Assembly (NCBI GenBank): GCA_902465465.1
Contig: CABQNF010000058.1
Span: 1 to 6,545, forward strand
Direction of reading: 5' to 3'
Length of the DNA stretch: 6,545 nt
From: an uncultured Collinsella sp.
Lineage (GTDB): Bacteria > Actinomycetota > Coriobacteriia > Coriobacteriales > Coriobacteriaceae
Of the stretch, positions 1-6,077 are shown piece after piece. Made by a program: the position numbers and the translations under genes. A model generated the notes under the pieces. It was not told the DNA's origin and did no database searches. It saw nothing but the letters and a program-made list of their open reading frames with translations. Within the stretch, counting starts at the first letter, position 1, and every line of letters begins with the position of its first letter.

Positions 1-1541
1 GCGTCGGGGCAGACGGTCACGTAACCCATACGCGCCAAACGCAGACCGTAGTCGTAATTGAACTTACGCACAGCATCATCGACCGCCGGCACGCCCGTCA
101 CGCCCGCAACACTTGCGGCGCCTGCTCCCTGATGGCCATGCGGGCAGATATAGCAACGCTTAAGCCCCCGTCCATCAAGCTTCGGATGAGACGGCTCCAA
201 CAGGTAAAACGGCATCCACACATCGTGCTCAACCTGCAGCATCGCATGAGTACGCACAATGCCGCCGGCAACCCGCACGCGGCTGAGCTCACGAATCTCA
301 ATCGGGACGCGGTCCATAAGCGAAAGGCCCAAAACATCGTACAGACGAGTCCTGGTCGCAATCTTCCACGCCTCAAAATCTGCAGGAGTCTTGCCCGCAA
401 ATGCCGCCGAGCGCCCTTCGCGCTTCAGCCGGGCACGCAGCGCAGGCTCGTCTTCGCAGTACGTCTCGATGTGCACGGTGCGACCATTGGCAGATAGCCC
501 AGCCGTCTCCACCGCATCACCGTCGCCGCCCTCGGGATCCCAGCCATCCACACCGGCAAGCACCTGCTCGCGAGCGTACCCGGCGGCAGCCATCACATCG
601 AGTTCATTCGCCCACGGCACCCAGCCGGTAGTATCGCCCGCCGGCCCATACAGGATCGCGCCAGCATACTGCGCGCAGTTGTGCGCCGCCGGTTTATTCC
701 AATCCCACCAGCCTTCGCGCTTGATATGTCGCCCTAGCCAACAATCGATCAGCGCAGTTTGCGCCCATTCGCGCCAAGGACGGCCCAGGTAGACCGAATC
801 CGGCGCCACGCCATCCGGAGCTGTAAACGAACAACCATGAAACACAAATCCGTACGGCTCGCCTTTAGGCGTGGAGGCTGCCGTTACATACCCGTTGACA
901 TCCATATCGCGGTTGAGCGAGCGAATCTCGCACCCCTCAAAGTAGGCACGCGCGCCGCCAAAGATAAAGTCGACATCGCCCTCGATCCGGCAACGTCGAA
1001 AATACTGGCGTCCCACCCGGCGCGGCGCATACTGTTTGGGTCCTATGAACCCGCCCGGTTTGGCCTCATGCGGCGGCAGCGGACCCAAAAACAGCGTGTC
1101 TTGGTGCCCCTTAATGCAGCAGGCATCGACAACCAGACGGTCGCCATCGGCATACAGGGCAATCGCCTGACCGACCTCGCGCCCATCGCCCGCATCGTTT
1201 TCGATCGTGAGGTTCTCGAGCCGTACGTCGTCGGCATCGACCAAAACGGTATAGGTCCTAAACGTGCCGAGCGTGCCGTCCACGCCCGAGCCGTCCTCCG
1301 AAGGCATCTTGGCACCCAGGCTGCCCACGATACGCACGCTGTCGGCCGTCTCTCCCTCAATCGTCACATGCGAGCGATGAATCTCGACCCGCTCGCGATA
1401 CTCGCCCGGATCGACGCGAATCATCACCGGTTGCTCGGCATCCGGATAGAGCTGATCGGCTGCCGCCAAGGCATCGGAAATCGTTGGATACGCTCCTGCC
1501 GCAGCCCTCGAAACGCGCAGCGTATAGATACTTTCGCTCAT
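1..1541 (-). CDS. Pectin methylesterase (CE8) fused to an alpha/beta-hydrolase domain, C-terminus cut by window edge
   Basis: The reading frame starts with ATG at 1541 (MSESIYTLRV) and stays open for 513 codons to the window edge. Residues about 10-310 read as a carbohydrate esterase family 8 pectinesterase, which removes methyl esters from galacturonate residues. Visible family motifs are GQAIAL (Gln125), GHQDTLFLG (Gln147, Asp148), GDVDFIFGGA (Asp191) and YLGRPWREW (Arg254, Trp256); by family knowledge the two Asp, the Gln pair and the Arg form the active site. A loop of about 25 residues (GPLPPHEAKPGGFIGPKQ) separates the two Asp motifs, as I recall from Firmicutes homologues. Residues about 385-513 are a different domain: WKIATRTRLYDVLGL, then VWMPFYLLEP, CPHGHQGAG (oxyanion-type HGH) and LARMGYVTVCPD, resembling Abhydrolase_7 / acetyl-xylan-esterase-like hydrolases. 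Its nucleophile lies outside the window. There is no signal peptide. GGGAG at 1557-1553 is the likely ribosome site. The start overlaps the preceding stop as ATGA. CE8 assignment is firm; the substrate of the second domain is unknown. Confidence 0.93.
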   Translation of the reverse strand, partial: MSESIYTLRVSRAAAGAYPTISDALAAADQLYPDAEQPVMIRVDPGEYRERVEIHRSHVTIEGETADSVRIVGSLGAKMPSEDGSGVDGTLGTFRTYTVLVDADDVRLENLTIENDAGDGREVGQAIALYADGDRLVVDACCIKGHQDTLFLGPLPPHEAKPGGFIGPKQYAPRRVGRQYFRRCRIEGDVDFIFGGARAYFEGCEIRSLNRDMDVNGYVTAASTPKGEPYGFVFHGCSFTAPDGVAPDSVYLGRPWREWAQTALIDCWLGRHIKREGWWDWNKPAAHNCAQYAGAILYGPAGDTTGWVPWANELDVMAAAGYAREQVLAGVDGWDPEGGDGDAVETAGLSANGRTVHIETYCEDEPALRARLKREGRSAAFAGKTPADFEAWKIATRTRLYDVLGLSLMDRVPIEIRELSRVRVAGGIVRTHAMLQVEHDVWMPFYLLEPSHPKLDGRGLKRCYICPHGHQGAGAASVAGVTGVPAVDDAVRKFNYDYGLRLARMGYVTVCPD

Positions 1542-2347
1542 CGTCCATCACGCTCCCAGGAAGCGAACTGTTCAGGCCAGCCCTGAACCTGTGGCTGAAT
1601 ATGCTCGGCGCAGCCCTTAAATGCCGTTTGGGCCGTGGCGAGCGATGCCCCATGCTTTCCATGCGGAAAGACATGTAGGCTAAAGCCAATCCCGTGGTCG
1701 GCAAGAGCCTGCGCAAGAAGGAGGCTATTTTGAACTGGTACCGATGCATCCTCGGCGGTATGCCACAAGAACGTACGGGGAAAGCCATCGCCCACCATAT
1801 TCTCGATCGACAACTTTTGAGCCAAAGCGCCATCGGCACCCGTTAGGTGTTCAAACGAACCACGATGAGCATAGGCCCCCGAGCTTACGACCGGATAGCC
1901 CAAGCAAAGTGTGTCAGGCCGAATCGACTCAGGCGATGCCGAAATCGACTCTGCAAGCCAGGGTTGGTCCCAAAGCGCCCCGAGCAAGCCAACTAGATGC
2001 CCACCGGCCGAAAAACCCATGACCGTAATCCGATCAGGATCGACACAGTACTCTGCCGCATGGCTTCGGACGGTATCGACCGCCCGCGCGAGTTCTTGCA
2101 ATGCCAGCGGATAGACAGCCGGAGCAACCGAATAGTTCAGTACAAACGCTTGGTAGCCCATCGCCAACAAACGGAGCGCTACCGGCTCGCCTTCGCGCGG
2201 CGAAACGTGATCGTAGCCGCCTCCTGGCACGACCACAACTGCAGGCAGCGGTTTTAAAGCATAAGCATCTTCGGTCGGGGCAAAAACACAAGACGTAATC
2301 GTGGCAGACGAGCCATCGACCCCGACAGGAATCGTTTTATTGAGCAT
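1538..2347 (-). CDS. Alpha/beta-hydrolase esterase, probable pectin-oligosaccharide deacetylase
   Basis: This is a 269-residue single-domain alpha/beta hydrolase. Family motifs are PGGGY at 41-45 (oxyanion hole), GFSAGGH at 111-117 (nucleophile Ser113), WHTAEDASVPVQNS around 195-208 (acid Asp200) and FPHGKHG at 227-233 (His232). The order and spacing match the BD-FAE / acetyl-xylan-esterase-like group, which hydrolyses acetyl or feruloyl esters on plant polysaccharide fragments. Placed between a polygalacturonase and a pectin methylesterase, the likely job is removing acetyl groups from galacturonate oligomers; that substrate is inference. There is no signal peptide, so it should act in the cytoplasm. 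I chose ATG at 2347 because AAAGGGA sits 5-10 bases upstream. An in-frame GTG at 2398 would add 17 residues that do not fit the family and would place the start right beside a stem-loop. The stop codon overlaps the next gene's ATG by four bases, so translation is probably coupled. Confidence 0.92.
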   Translation of the reverse strand: MLNKTIPVGVDGSSATITSCVFAPTEDAYALKPLPAVVVVPGGGYDHVSPREGEPVALRLLAMGYQAFVLNYSVAPAVYPLALQELARAVDTVRSHAAEYCVDPDRITVMGFSAGGHLVGLLGALWDQPWLAESISASPESIRPDTLCLGYPVVSSGAYAHRGSFEHLTGADGALAQKLSIENMVGDGFPRTFLWHTAEDASVPVQNSLLLAQALADHGIGFSLHVFPHGKHGASLATAQTAFKGCAEHIQPQVQGWPEQFASWERDGR

Positions 2348-2399
2348 GTATTCCCTTTCACCATGATGCGTAGCGCAGCGCACACGGCCGTATCGCACA

Positions 2400-2436
2400 A
2401 GGGCTGCATTGCCGATTTATCCGACAATGCAGCCCT
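2400..2436 (-). other. Intercistronic stem-loop between polygalacturonase and esterase genes
   Basis: Perfect 12-bp inverted repeat, AGGGCTGCATTG paired with CAATGCAGCCCT across a 13-base loop, starting about 16 bases after the polygalacturonase stop. On the minus strand it is followed by TTGTGCG, so it lacks a convincing T tract. I read it as a weak terminator or an mRNA processing/stabilising hairpin. It lies in the 104-base gap before the esterase start. Confidence 0.6.
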
Positions 2437-2451
2437 GGTCATCACCCCGAG

Positions 2452-4047
2452 TTAGGAACGGATAACCTTGTCGACGTTCTGGAGCTGCAGTTCCTCGCCG
2501 TCCTGGCCCTCGATCACCACATTTTGCAGATCGAGTACCTTGACGTTTTGCGCGATGATGCCCTGGCGTACCATGGGCTCAACGCCGCAGGCCATGGCCG
2601 GGACAAAGGGCTCGGCATCGTCGGCAAAGGTAACGTGAACGTCTTGGAACGTCAGACGTGTCACCTTGCTCTCGGGCAGACCCGTAATATAGGCCGCGGC
2701 AGCATGGCAGTTGGTGGCCTCGATATCGCAAAACGTCGTGGCACCAAAACCGGGCGTGCGGTCGTCGACAGGCAGCGCCTCGCGAGACTGCACGTAATCG
2801 GTCTTGCCGTCCTTGTCGCAGAAGTAGAAGGAGTTGACCACGAAGGGCGTGAGTACCTCGTCCATGCGAATGTGCTCAAAGGTAATGCCCTCGTTGACGG
2901 CACCCTTGCCGCGCCCGCGGCGGGTCTTGACGCGCAGGCCGCGGTCGGTGCGCTCAAAGAGGCACTTGCTCACGGTAAGGTCCTTGATGCCGCCGGCAGC
3001 CTCTGAACCCAGGACCACGGCGCCGTGACCATCGTGCATGTAGCAGTGAGAGATCAGCACGTCGTGCGTGGCGGGACGAAGCTCGGGCTCAATGCCCAGC
3101 TTGCCGCTCTTGATGGCGATGCAGTCGTCGCCCACCGAGAACTGACAGCCAAGGATGCGGACAAAGCCGCAGCTCTCGGGATCGAAACCGTCGGTGTTGT
3201 GGGAGTTCTTGGGGCCCTCGATGGACAGGCAGAGCGCATCGACGTGCTCGCACAGGATGGGGTGGATGTTCCACGCCGGGCTGTTGCGGACGGTGAAGCC
3301 GGCCAAGCTCACGTTTTGGCACTCGGACAGGAAAATCATGCGCGGGCGGGCGACCTCGCGGCCCTCCTCAGGACGGAAGATGTTCTTAAAGTCCTTGTTC
3401 CACCAGTTGTCCTCGGCAAAATCAGTCTGACCGTCGATCGCGCCGCGACCATAGATGCACACGTCGTGCACGCTCAGACCCGTAAAGGTAGAGCAGTAGG
3501 TCGAGAAGCTCTCGCCCTCCCAGCGGCCCAGGGGCAGCATATCGGTGCCGGCATACCCAGCACCCTCGTCGCCCGTGACCGTACCGGGGATGTAGGCAAG
3601 CGCCGCACGATCGTGGCGAGCCAGCAGCACCGCTCCCTCGGCGAGCTCGAAGTTGATATTGCTCTTAAGGAAGAGGGACTTGATACGATAGCTGCCGGCG
3701 GGAATCAGCACGCGCCCGTCCTTGGGACAGGCCATGATGGCAGCCTGGATGTTGGTGGTGTCATCATGCTCGGCATCGCCCTTGGCGCCACAGTCGCGAA
3801 CGTTGATGGTAAAAGGCTCAGCCGGCGTGGTGACACCTACGCTCAGCTCACGCTCGCCACAAACAAAACGAACCAGGTTGCGCTTGCCGGGGGTCAGGCC
3901 GTCGACATAGGTCTCGACCGTATTCGTGGTACCGGCGGGCTCGTCGTTGACATAGATCTCCCACGTATCGGCACAGGTAAAGTAGCCGCCGTCGTCAAGC
4001 TCGATCACGGCCGCGCGGGCGTTGCGCCAGATAACGTTCGTCTCCAT
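2452..4047 (-). CDS. Intracellular GH28 polygalacturonase (probably exo-acting on oligogalacturonates)
   Basis: A 531-residue glycoside hydrolase family 28 protein, which cleaves alpha-1,4 bonds between galacturonate units with inversion. All GH28 signature motifs are present in order: NTDGFDPESC (Asn284, Asp286), GDDCIAIKSG (Asp307, Asp308), GHGAVVLGSE (His341) and RGLRVKT (Arg372, Lys374). Residues about 1-75 look like a fibronectin-III-type beta domain, and the parallel beta-helix opens near 80 with INVRDCGAKGD (pectate_lyase_3-like start). This two-part layout is typical of exo-polygalacturonases and related intracellular GH28 enzymes. The N-terminus METNVIWRNA is not a signal peptide, so the protein should stay in the cytoplasm and work on imported oligomers. 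ATG at 4047 was chosen because GAGGGAG lies six bases upstream; an in-frame TTG at 4062 would put that ribosome site inside the gene. Exo versus endo action, and polygalacturonan versus rhamnogalacturonan, cannot be settled from sequence alone. Confidence 0.94.
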   Translation of the reverse strand: METNVIWRNARAAVIELDDGGYFTCADTWEIYVNDEPAGTTNTVETYVDGLTPGKRNLVRFVCGERELSVGVTTPAEPFTINVRDCGAKGDAEHDDTTNIQAAIMACPKDGRVLIPAGSYRIKSLFLKSNINFELAEGAVLLARHDRAALAYIPGTVTGDEGAGYAGTDMLPLGRWEGESFSTYCSTFTGLSVHDVCIYGRGAIDGQTDFAEDNWWNKDFKNIFRPEEGREVARPRMIFLSECQNVSLAGFTVRNSPAWNIHPILCEHVDALCLSIEGPKNSHNTDGFDPESCGFVRILGCQFSVGDDCIAIKSGKLGIEPELRPATHDVLISHCYMHDGHGAVVLGSEAAGGIKDLTVSKCLFERTDRGLRVKTRRGRGKGAVNEGITFEHIRMDEVLTPFVVNSFYFCDKDGKTDYVQSREALPVDDRTPGFGATTFCDIEATNCHAAAAYITGLPESKVTRLTFQDVHVTFADDAEPFVPAMACGVEPMVRQGIIAQNVKVLDLQNVVIEGQDGEELQLQNVDKVIRS

Positions 4048-4095
4048 GGATTTCTCCCTCAAAAAGATGCTCTAAAGGCAAATTGTACGCTGTTG
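4048..4095 (-). promoter_or_regulatory. Short leader of the polygalacturonase gene with ribosome site and a weak -10 candidate
   Basis: Between the terminator and the polygalacturonase ATG the minus strand carries TACAAT, a fair -10 match, about 35 bases before the start, then GAGGGAG six bases before ATG. No good -35 hexamer sits 16-18 bases upstream of TACAAT, because that stretch is the terminator hairpin. The ribosome site is convincing. A separate promoter is only possible. Confidence 0.35.
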
Positions 4096-4139
4096 AAAAA
4101 GGGCCGTGCCTGCCGGCGGAATTCCGGTGGCACGGCCCT
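4096..4139 (-). terminator. Intrinsic terminator-like hairpin between transporter and polygalacturonase genes
   Basis: Read on the minus strand, an 11-bp GC-rich stem (AGGGCCGTGCC paired with GGCACGGCCCT, positions 4139-4129 and 4110-4100) encloses an 18-base loop with further CCGG pairing and a CGGAATTCCG palindrome, and is followed by a run of T at 4100-4096. It begins about 24 bases after the transporter stop. It has the form of a rho-independent terminator and would lower, or stop, transcription into the polygalacturonase gene. Confidence 0.83.
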
Positions 4140-4162
4140 GTGATTTGGACGATATGTCGGCC

Positions 4163-5722
4163 TTACTCGGCGGGGGTTACGCTACCGTCCTGGAAGCCAA
4201 CGTTGTTGTGGGCAAAGCAGTCCTCGTACTTAAAGCCGGAGAGCTCCTCGCAAAGCGCCTTGACCTCGGGCTTGACGTCGGCCATCTTGCCACCCTCCTT
4301 GACGCGGTGAATCTCGTCGCAAAGGATGTCGCACTGCTCCTTGTCGATCTTGATGCCGCGGGCAAGGACGGCCGCAAGCAGGAAGAAGCCGGCGCAGCCG
4401 ATGATCATGTAGCCGCAGATATACAGAGGCACGGTAGCGGGCTGGGTCACGGCGTCGCTATTGCCGGCGGTCTGAATGAAGCCGGAGGCAGCAAGGACGA
4501 TAGCCCACACGTTGACGGCGATAGCCTGGGCGATCTGCTGGCAGAGCTGCTGCGCGGAGCTGTAGATGCCCTCGCGACGACGCAGGGTGATGAGTTCATC
4601 GACATCGGGGATGTAGTTGAGCAGAACATCGGGCAGGTACTGGAAGCCGACGTAGAAGAACTTCCAGATGGCGAAGATGATGGGGTAGGCGATCATGGCG
4701 ATGGCGACCGTGGAGGTGCCGTTGATCTGACCAAAGGCGAAGTAGTTGTAGGCGATGATGCACGCAGCGCAACCGACGTTGGCCAGGTACCAAGACTTGT
4801 GGAAGCCCTTCTTGGCCATGAGAGCGACCCAGATGGCGGTGCAGACGATAGCGACGACCTTGCCAGGCATCTCCATCACGGACTCGTAGGACTTAGGAAT
4901 CTGCAGGCAGTAGACGATGAAGAAGGACAGGCAGGCAGACCAGCAGGCAGCAGCGAGCTTCGTGGAGACCTGTGCGTACAGGACCTTGCGGAAGGACTTG
5001 TTGCGGAAGGTGGAGATTACGTCGATGAAGAACTTCTTGATACCCTCGCCGACGCTCTCGATCTTCTCCTGAGCGACCTCCTCGGGGGTGTGCTCCCACG
5101 TGGACAGGTACACACAAAGCAGCGAGATTGCCATGACCGAAGCGTTGATCGTAGCGATGATGAAGTAGCTGAACGGGTTGGTCTCGCCGAAGGTGCCAAA
5201 GCCGAAGCCCACAAGTGCAGCCATCAGGAAGCCGGCGGCGTTACCAAAGAGATGCTTGTAGCCGGTGAGGTACGTACGCTCCTTGAAGTCGTCGGTCATC
5301 TCGATGGTAAGCGGCGACAGGTTGGCGGTGCAGAACGTATACGCGACGTTGTAGATCAGGTACAGCACAAAGTAGTACGGGAAGCCAAACGGCGTAGCCA
5401 CGAAGATGAGCGGCTCGGCGATCATCATCGGGATGGCCAGCAAGATCCAGAAACGACGACGACCAAAGATGCGGCCAATCTTGGTGGCATAGAAGTTATC
5501 GGCCACAAAGCCCATCAGCGGGCAAAGAATAGCGTTGACATAGATGGCAAACGAGCTGATCAGTGCAGCCTCGCCTGCGGACAGGCCACACTCCGTGGAC
5601 AGGAACAGCACCATGTAGCTGTGCGTAAAGGTCAGGGCACCGGAATTGAGCATACCGCCCATACCAAAGCCCAAGCGCGTCCAGAATGTGATCTTACGCT
5701 TTTTTCCGATCTTATTAGTCAT
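4163..5722 (-). CDS. GPH-family sugar:cation symporter (MFS), probable oligogalacturonide importer
   Basis: A 519-residue multi-pass membrane protein of the glycoside-pentoside-hexuronide:cation symporter family (MFS_2, relatives MelB and the oligogalacturonide transporter TogT). Hydrophobic segments recur through about residues 15-450. Family marks are the loop GFVADNFYATKIGRIFGRRR at 71-90, corresponding to the MFS loop between helices 2 and 3, and the late-helix signature DVDELITLRRREGIYSSA at 373-390. A hydrophilic cytoplasmic tail of about 65 residues ends the protein. It likely imports pectic oligosaccharides by Na+ or H+ symport; the substrate is inferred from the adjacent GH28 and pectin esterase genes. 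ATG at 5722 is preferred because GAGGGAG lies four bases upstream. An in-frame GTG at 5773 would add 17 residues (MDSNVLLQDN...) overlapping the leader hairpin. As the first gene of the unit, it follows a promoter flanked by repeated operators. Confidence 0.92.
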   Translation of the reverse strand: MTNKIGKKRKITFWTRLGFGMGGMLNSGALTFTHSYMVLFLSTECGLSAGEAALISSFAIYVNAILCPLMGFVADNFYATKIGRIFGRRRFWILLAIPMMIAEPLIFVATPFGFPYYFVLYLIYNVAYTFCTANLSPLTIEMTDDFKERTYLTGYKHLFGNAAGFLMAALVGFGFGTFGETNPFSYFIIATINASVMAISLLCVYLSTWEHTPEEVAQEKIESVGEGIKKFFIDVISTFRNKSFRKVLYAQVSTKLAAACWSACLSFFIVYCLQIPKSYESVMEMPGKVVAIVCTAIWVALMAKKGFHKSWYLANVGCAACIIAYNYFAFGQINGTSTVAIAMIAYPIIFAIWKFFYVGFQYLPDVLLNYIPDVDELITLRRREGIYSSAQQLCQQIAQAIAVNVWAIVLAASGFIQTAGNSDAVTQPATVPLYICGYMIIGCAGFFLLAAVLARGIKIDKEQCDILCDEIHRVKEGGKMADVKPEVKALCEELSGFKYEDCFAHNNVGFQDGSVTPAE

Positions 5723-5745
5723 CGAGCTCCCTCTCTTTTCTCGAT

Positions 5746-5762
5746 TGTCTTGCAGCAAGACA
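5746..5762 (-). other. Small hairpin in the transporter mRNA leader
   Basis: Perfect 7-bp inverted repeat TGTCTTG / CAAGACA around a 3-base loop, ending about 23 bases before the transporter ATG and a few bases before the purine-rich ribosome site. It has no T tract, so it is not a terminator. It may protect the 5' end of the transcript or tune initiation. It could also be chance at this length. Confidence 0.35.
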
Positions 5763-5800
5763 TTGGAGTCCACACTGACATCTGTCTGCCCAGCGTTCAG

Positions 5801-5812
5801 GGTGAACGTTTA
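5801..5812. promoter_or_regulatory. Operator copy 1 (GGTGAACGTTTA), overlapping the probable transcription start
   Basis: The 12-base word GGTGAACGTTTA is identical to the copy at 5962 and differs by one base from the copy at 5841. Its core TGAACGTTTA is one base short of a perfect palindrome with a central CG, the usual shape of a LacI-family operator. A second reversed half site next to it makes CGTTCAGGGTGAACG (5794-5808), a 6-3-6 inverted repeat. Confidence 0.72.
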
Positions 5813-5846
5813 GTTAGATTATGCGCGATTGCTTATGACAGGTGAA
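5811..5846 (-). promoter_or_regulatory. Candidate sigma-70-type promoter of the transporter-pectinase operon
   Basis: On the minus strand TTCACC (5846-5841) and CATAAT (5823-5818) are separated by 17 bases, a fair match to TTGACA/TATAAT. Transcription would start near 5811 and give a leader of about 88 bases before the transporter ATG. The -35 lies inside the palindromic operator at 5842-5853, and the start point lies on the operator at 5801-5812. This arrangement supports repression of this promoter. Confidence 0.5.
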
Positions 5847-5853
5847 CGTTCAC
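5841..5853. promoter_or_regulatory. Operator copy 2, perfect palindrome GTGAACGTTCAC over the -35
   Basis: GTGAACGTTCAC (5842-5853) is a perfect 12-bp palindrome with a central CG and is the best of the repeated sites. Its centre lies 40 bp from that of copy 1. It covers the proposed -35 hexamer. The symmetry is typical of LacI-family repressors; the protein itself is not encoded in the window. Confidence 0.77.
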
Positions 5854-5867
5854 TTGAATAATATCCT

Positions 5868-5896
5868 TGAACGGTCGATTTTTACCGCTGAACGGA
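5868..5896. promoter_or_regulatory. Two TGAACGG half sites upstream of the promoter
   Basis: TGAACGGTCG (from about 5868) and TGAACGGACA (from about 5889) share TGAACGG in the same orientation and start roughly 21 bp apart, about two helical turns. They repeat the left half of the nearby operators but lack the right half. They may be weak accessory sites or decayed copies. Confidence 0.35.
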
Positions 5897-5961
5897 CACA
5901 ATTGAGATCCTCACACCTATTTTCTGCTGGTAAGGGTGCCATGCTGGACAGCCATGAGATA
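5897..5961. other. AT-richer spacer of the intergenic region, no gene seen
   Basis: The gap between the transporter ATG (5722) and the altronate dehydratase stop (6078) is 355 bases. Apart from the operators, promoter, leader hairpin and terminator listed separately, this stretch shows no open frame with a ribosome site and no clear RNA structure. Confidence 0.6.
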
Positions 5962-5973
5962 GGTGAACGTTTA
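5962..5973. promoter_or_regulatory. Operator copy 3 (GGTGAACGTTTA), distal upstream site
   Basis: Exact copy of the 12-base word at 5801-5812, preceded by A and followed by TCAGATT, similar to the TTAGATT context of copy 1. Its centre is 121 bp from copy 2 and 161 bp from copy 1, too far for direct occlusion of the promoter but suitable for looping by a tetrameric repressor. Confidence 0.62.
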
Positions 5974-6009
5974 TCAGATTTTCCAACATATTCACTTAAC
6001 CACGAAACG

Positions 6010-6042
6010 AAAAAGCCCCGCCGGGAACACTCCCGACGGGGC
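6010..6042 (-). terminator. Rho-independent terminator of the altronate dehydratase gene
   Basis: On the minus strand GCCCCGTCGGGA pairs with TCCCGGCGGGGC around a 4-base loop (GTGT), a 12-bp stem with a single G-U wobble, followed at once by TTTTTCGTTTCG. It starts about 35 bases after the TAG stop. Strong GC stem plus T run makes this a confident intrinsic terminator, separating the uxaA transcript from the downstream transporter operon. Confidence 0.94.
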
Positions 6043-6077
6043 CGATGACATCGCGCTATGCTTGGGCGCACTTGCCG

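Noticed and set aside
759..1586. Plus-strand open frame of 275 codons antisense to the pectinesterase
   Set aside because: The minus-strand frame here carries all CE8 active-site motifs; the plus frame has no family resemblance.
1357..1839. Minus-strand frame of 160 codons across the esterase/methylesterase junction
   Set aside because: It is out of frame with both real genes, which meet in an ATGA overlap inside it.
2648..2658. GTGAACGTC resembling the operator inside the polygalacturonase gene
   Set aside because: Half-match in the middle of a coding region with no promoter nearby; likely chance.
4033..4042. Possible operator copy (GAACGTT on the minus strand) in the first codons of the polygalacturonase
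   Set aside because: Only about seven core bases match, the GT on the left is replaced by AC, and the bases are fixed by the Thr-Asn-Val codons; likely chance.
4048..4062. Upstream TTG start for the polygalacturonase
   Set aside because: It would place the GAGGGAG ribosome site within the coding region; the ATG at 4047 has ideal spacing to it.
3025..4143. Plus-strand open frame of 372 codons antisense to the polygalacturonase
   Set aside because: Same antisense artefact; no recognisable motif, and it runs through the terminator hairpin of the minus-strand operon.
4106..5845. Plus-strand open frame of 579 codons antisense to the transporter
   Set aside because: It mirrors the transporter frame, with low-complexity Asp/Gly/Val/Leu-rich composition typical of the antisense of GC-rich genes. 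The transporter on the other strand has clear family motifs and a good ribosome site.
5842..6048. Plus-strand small frame of 68 codons in the intergenic region
   Set aside because: It begins with a GTG inside the palindromic operator, has no ribosome site and ends inside the uxaA terminator hairpin.
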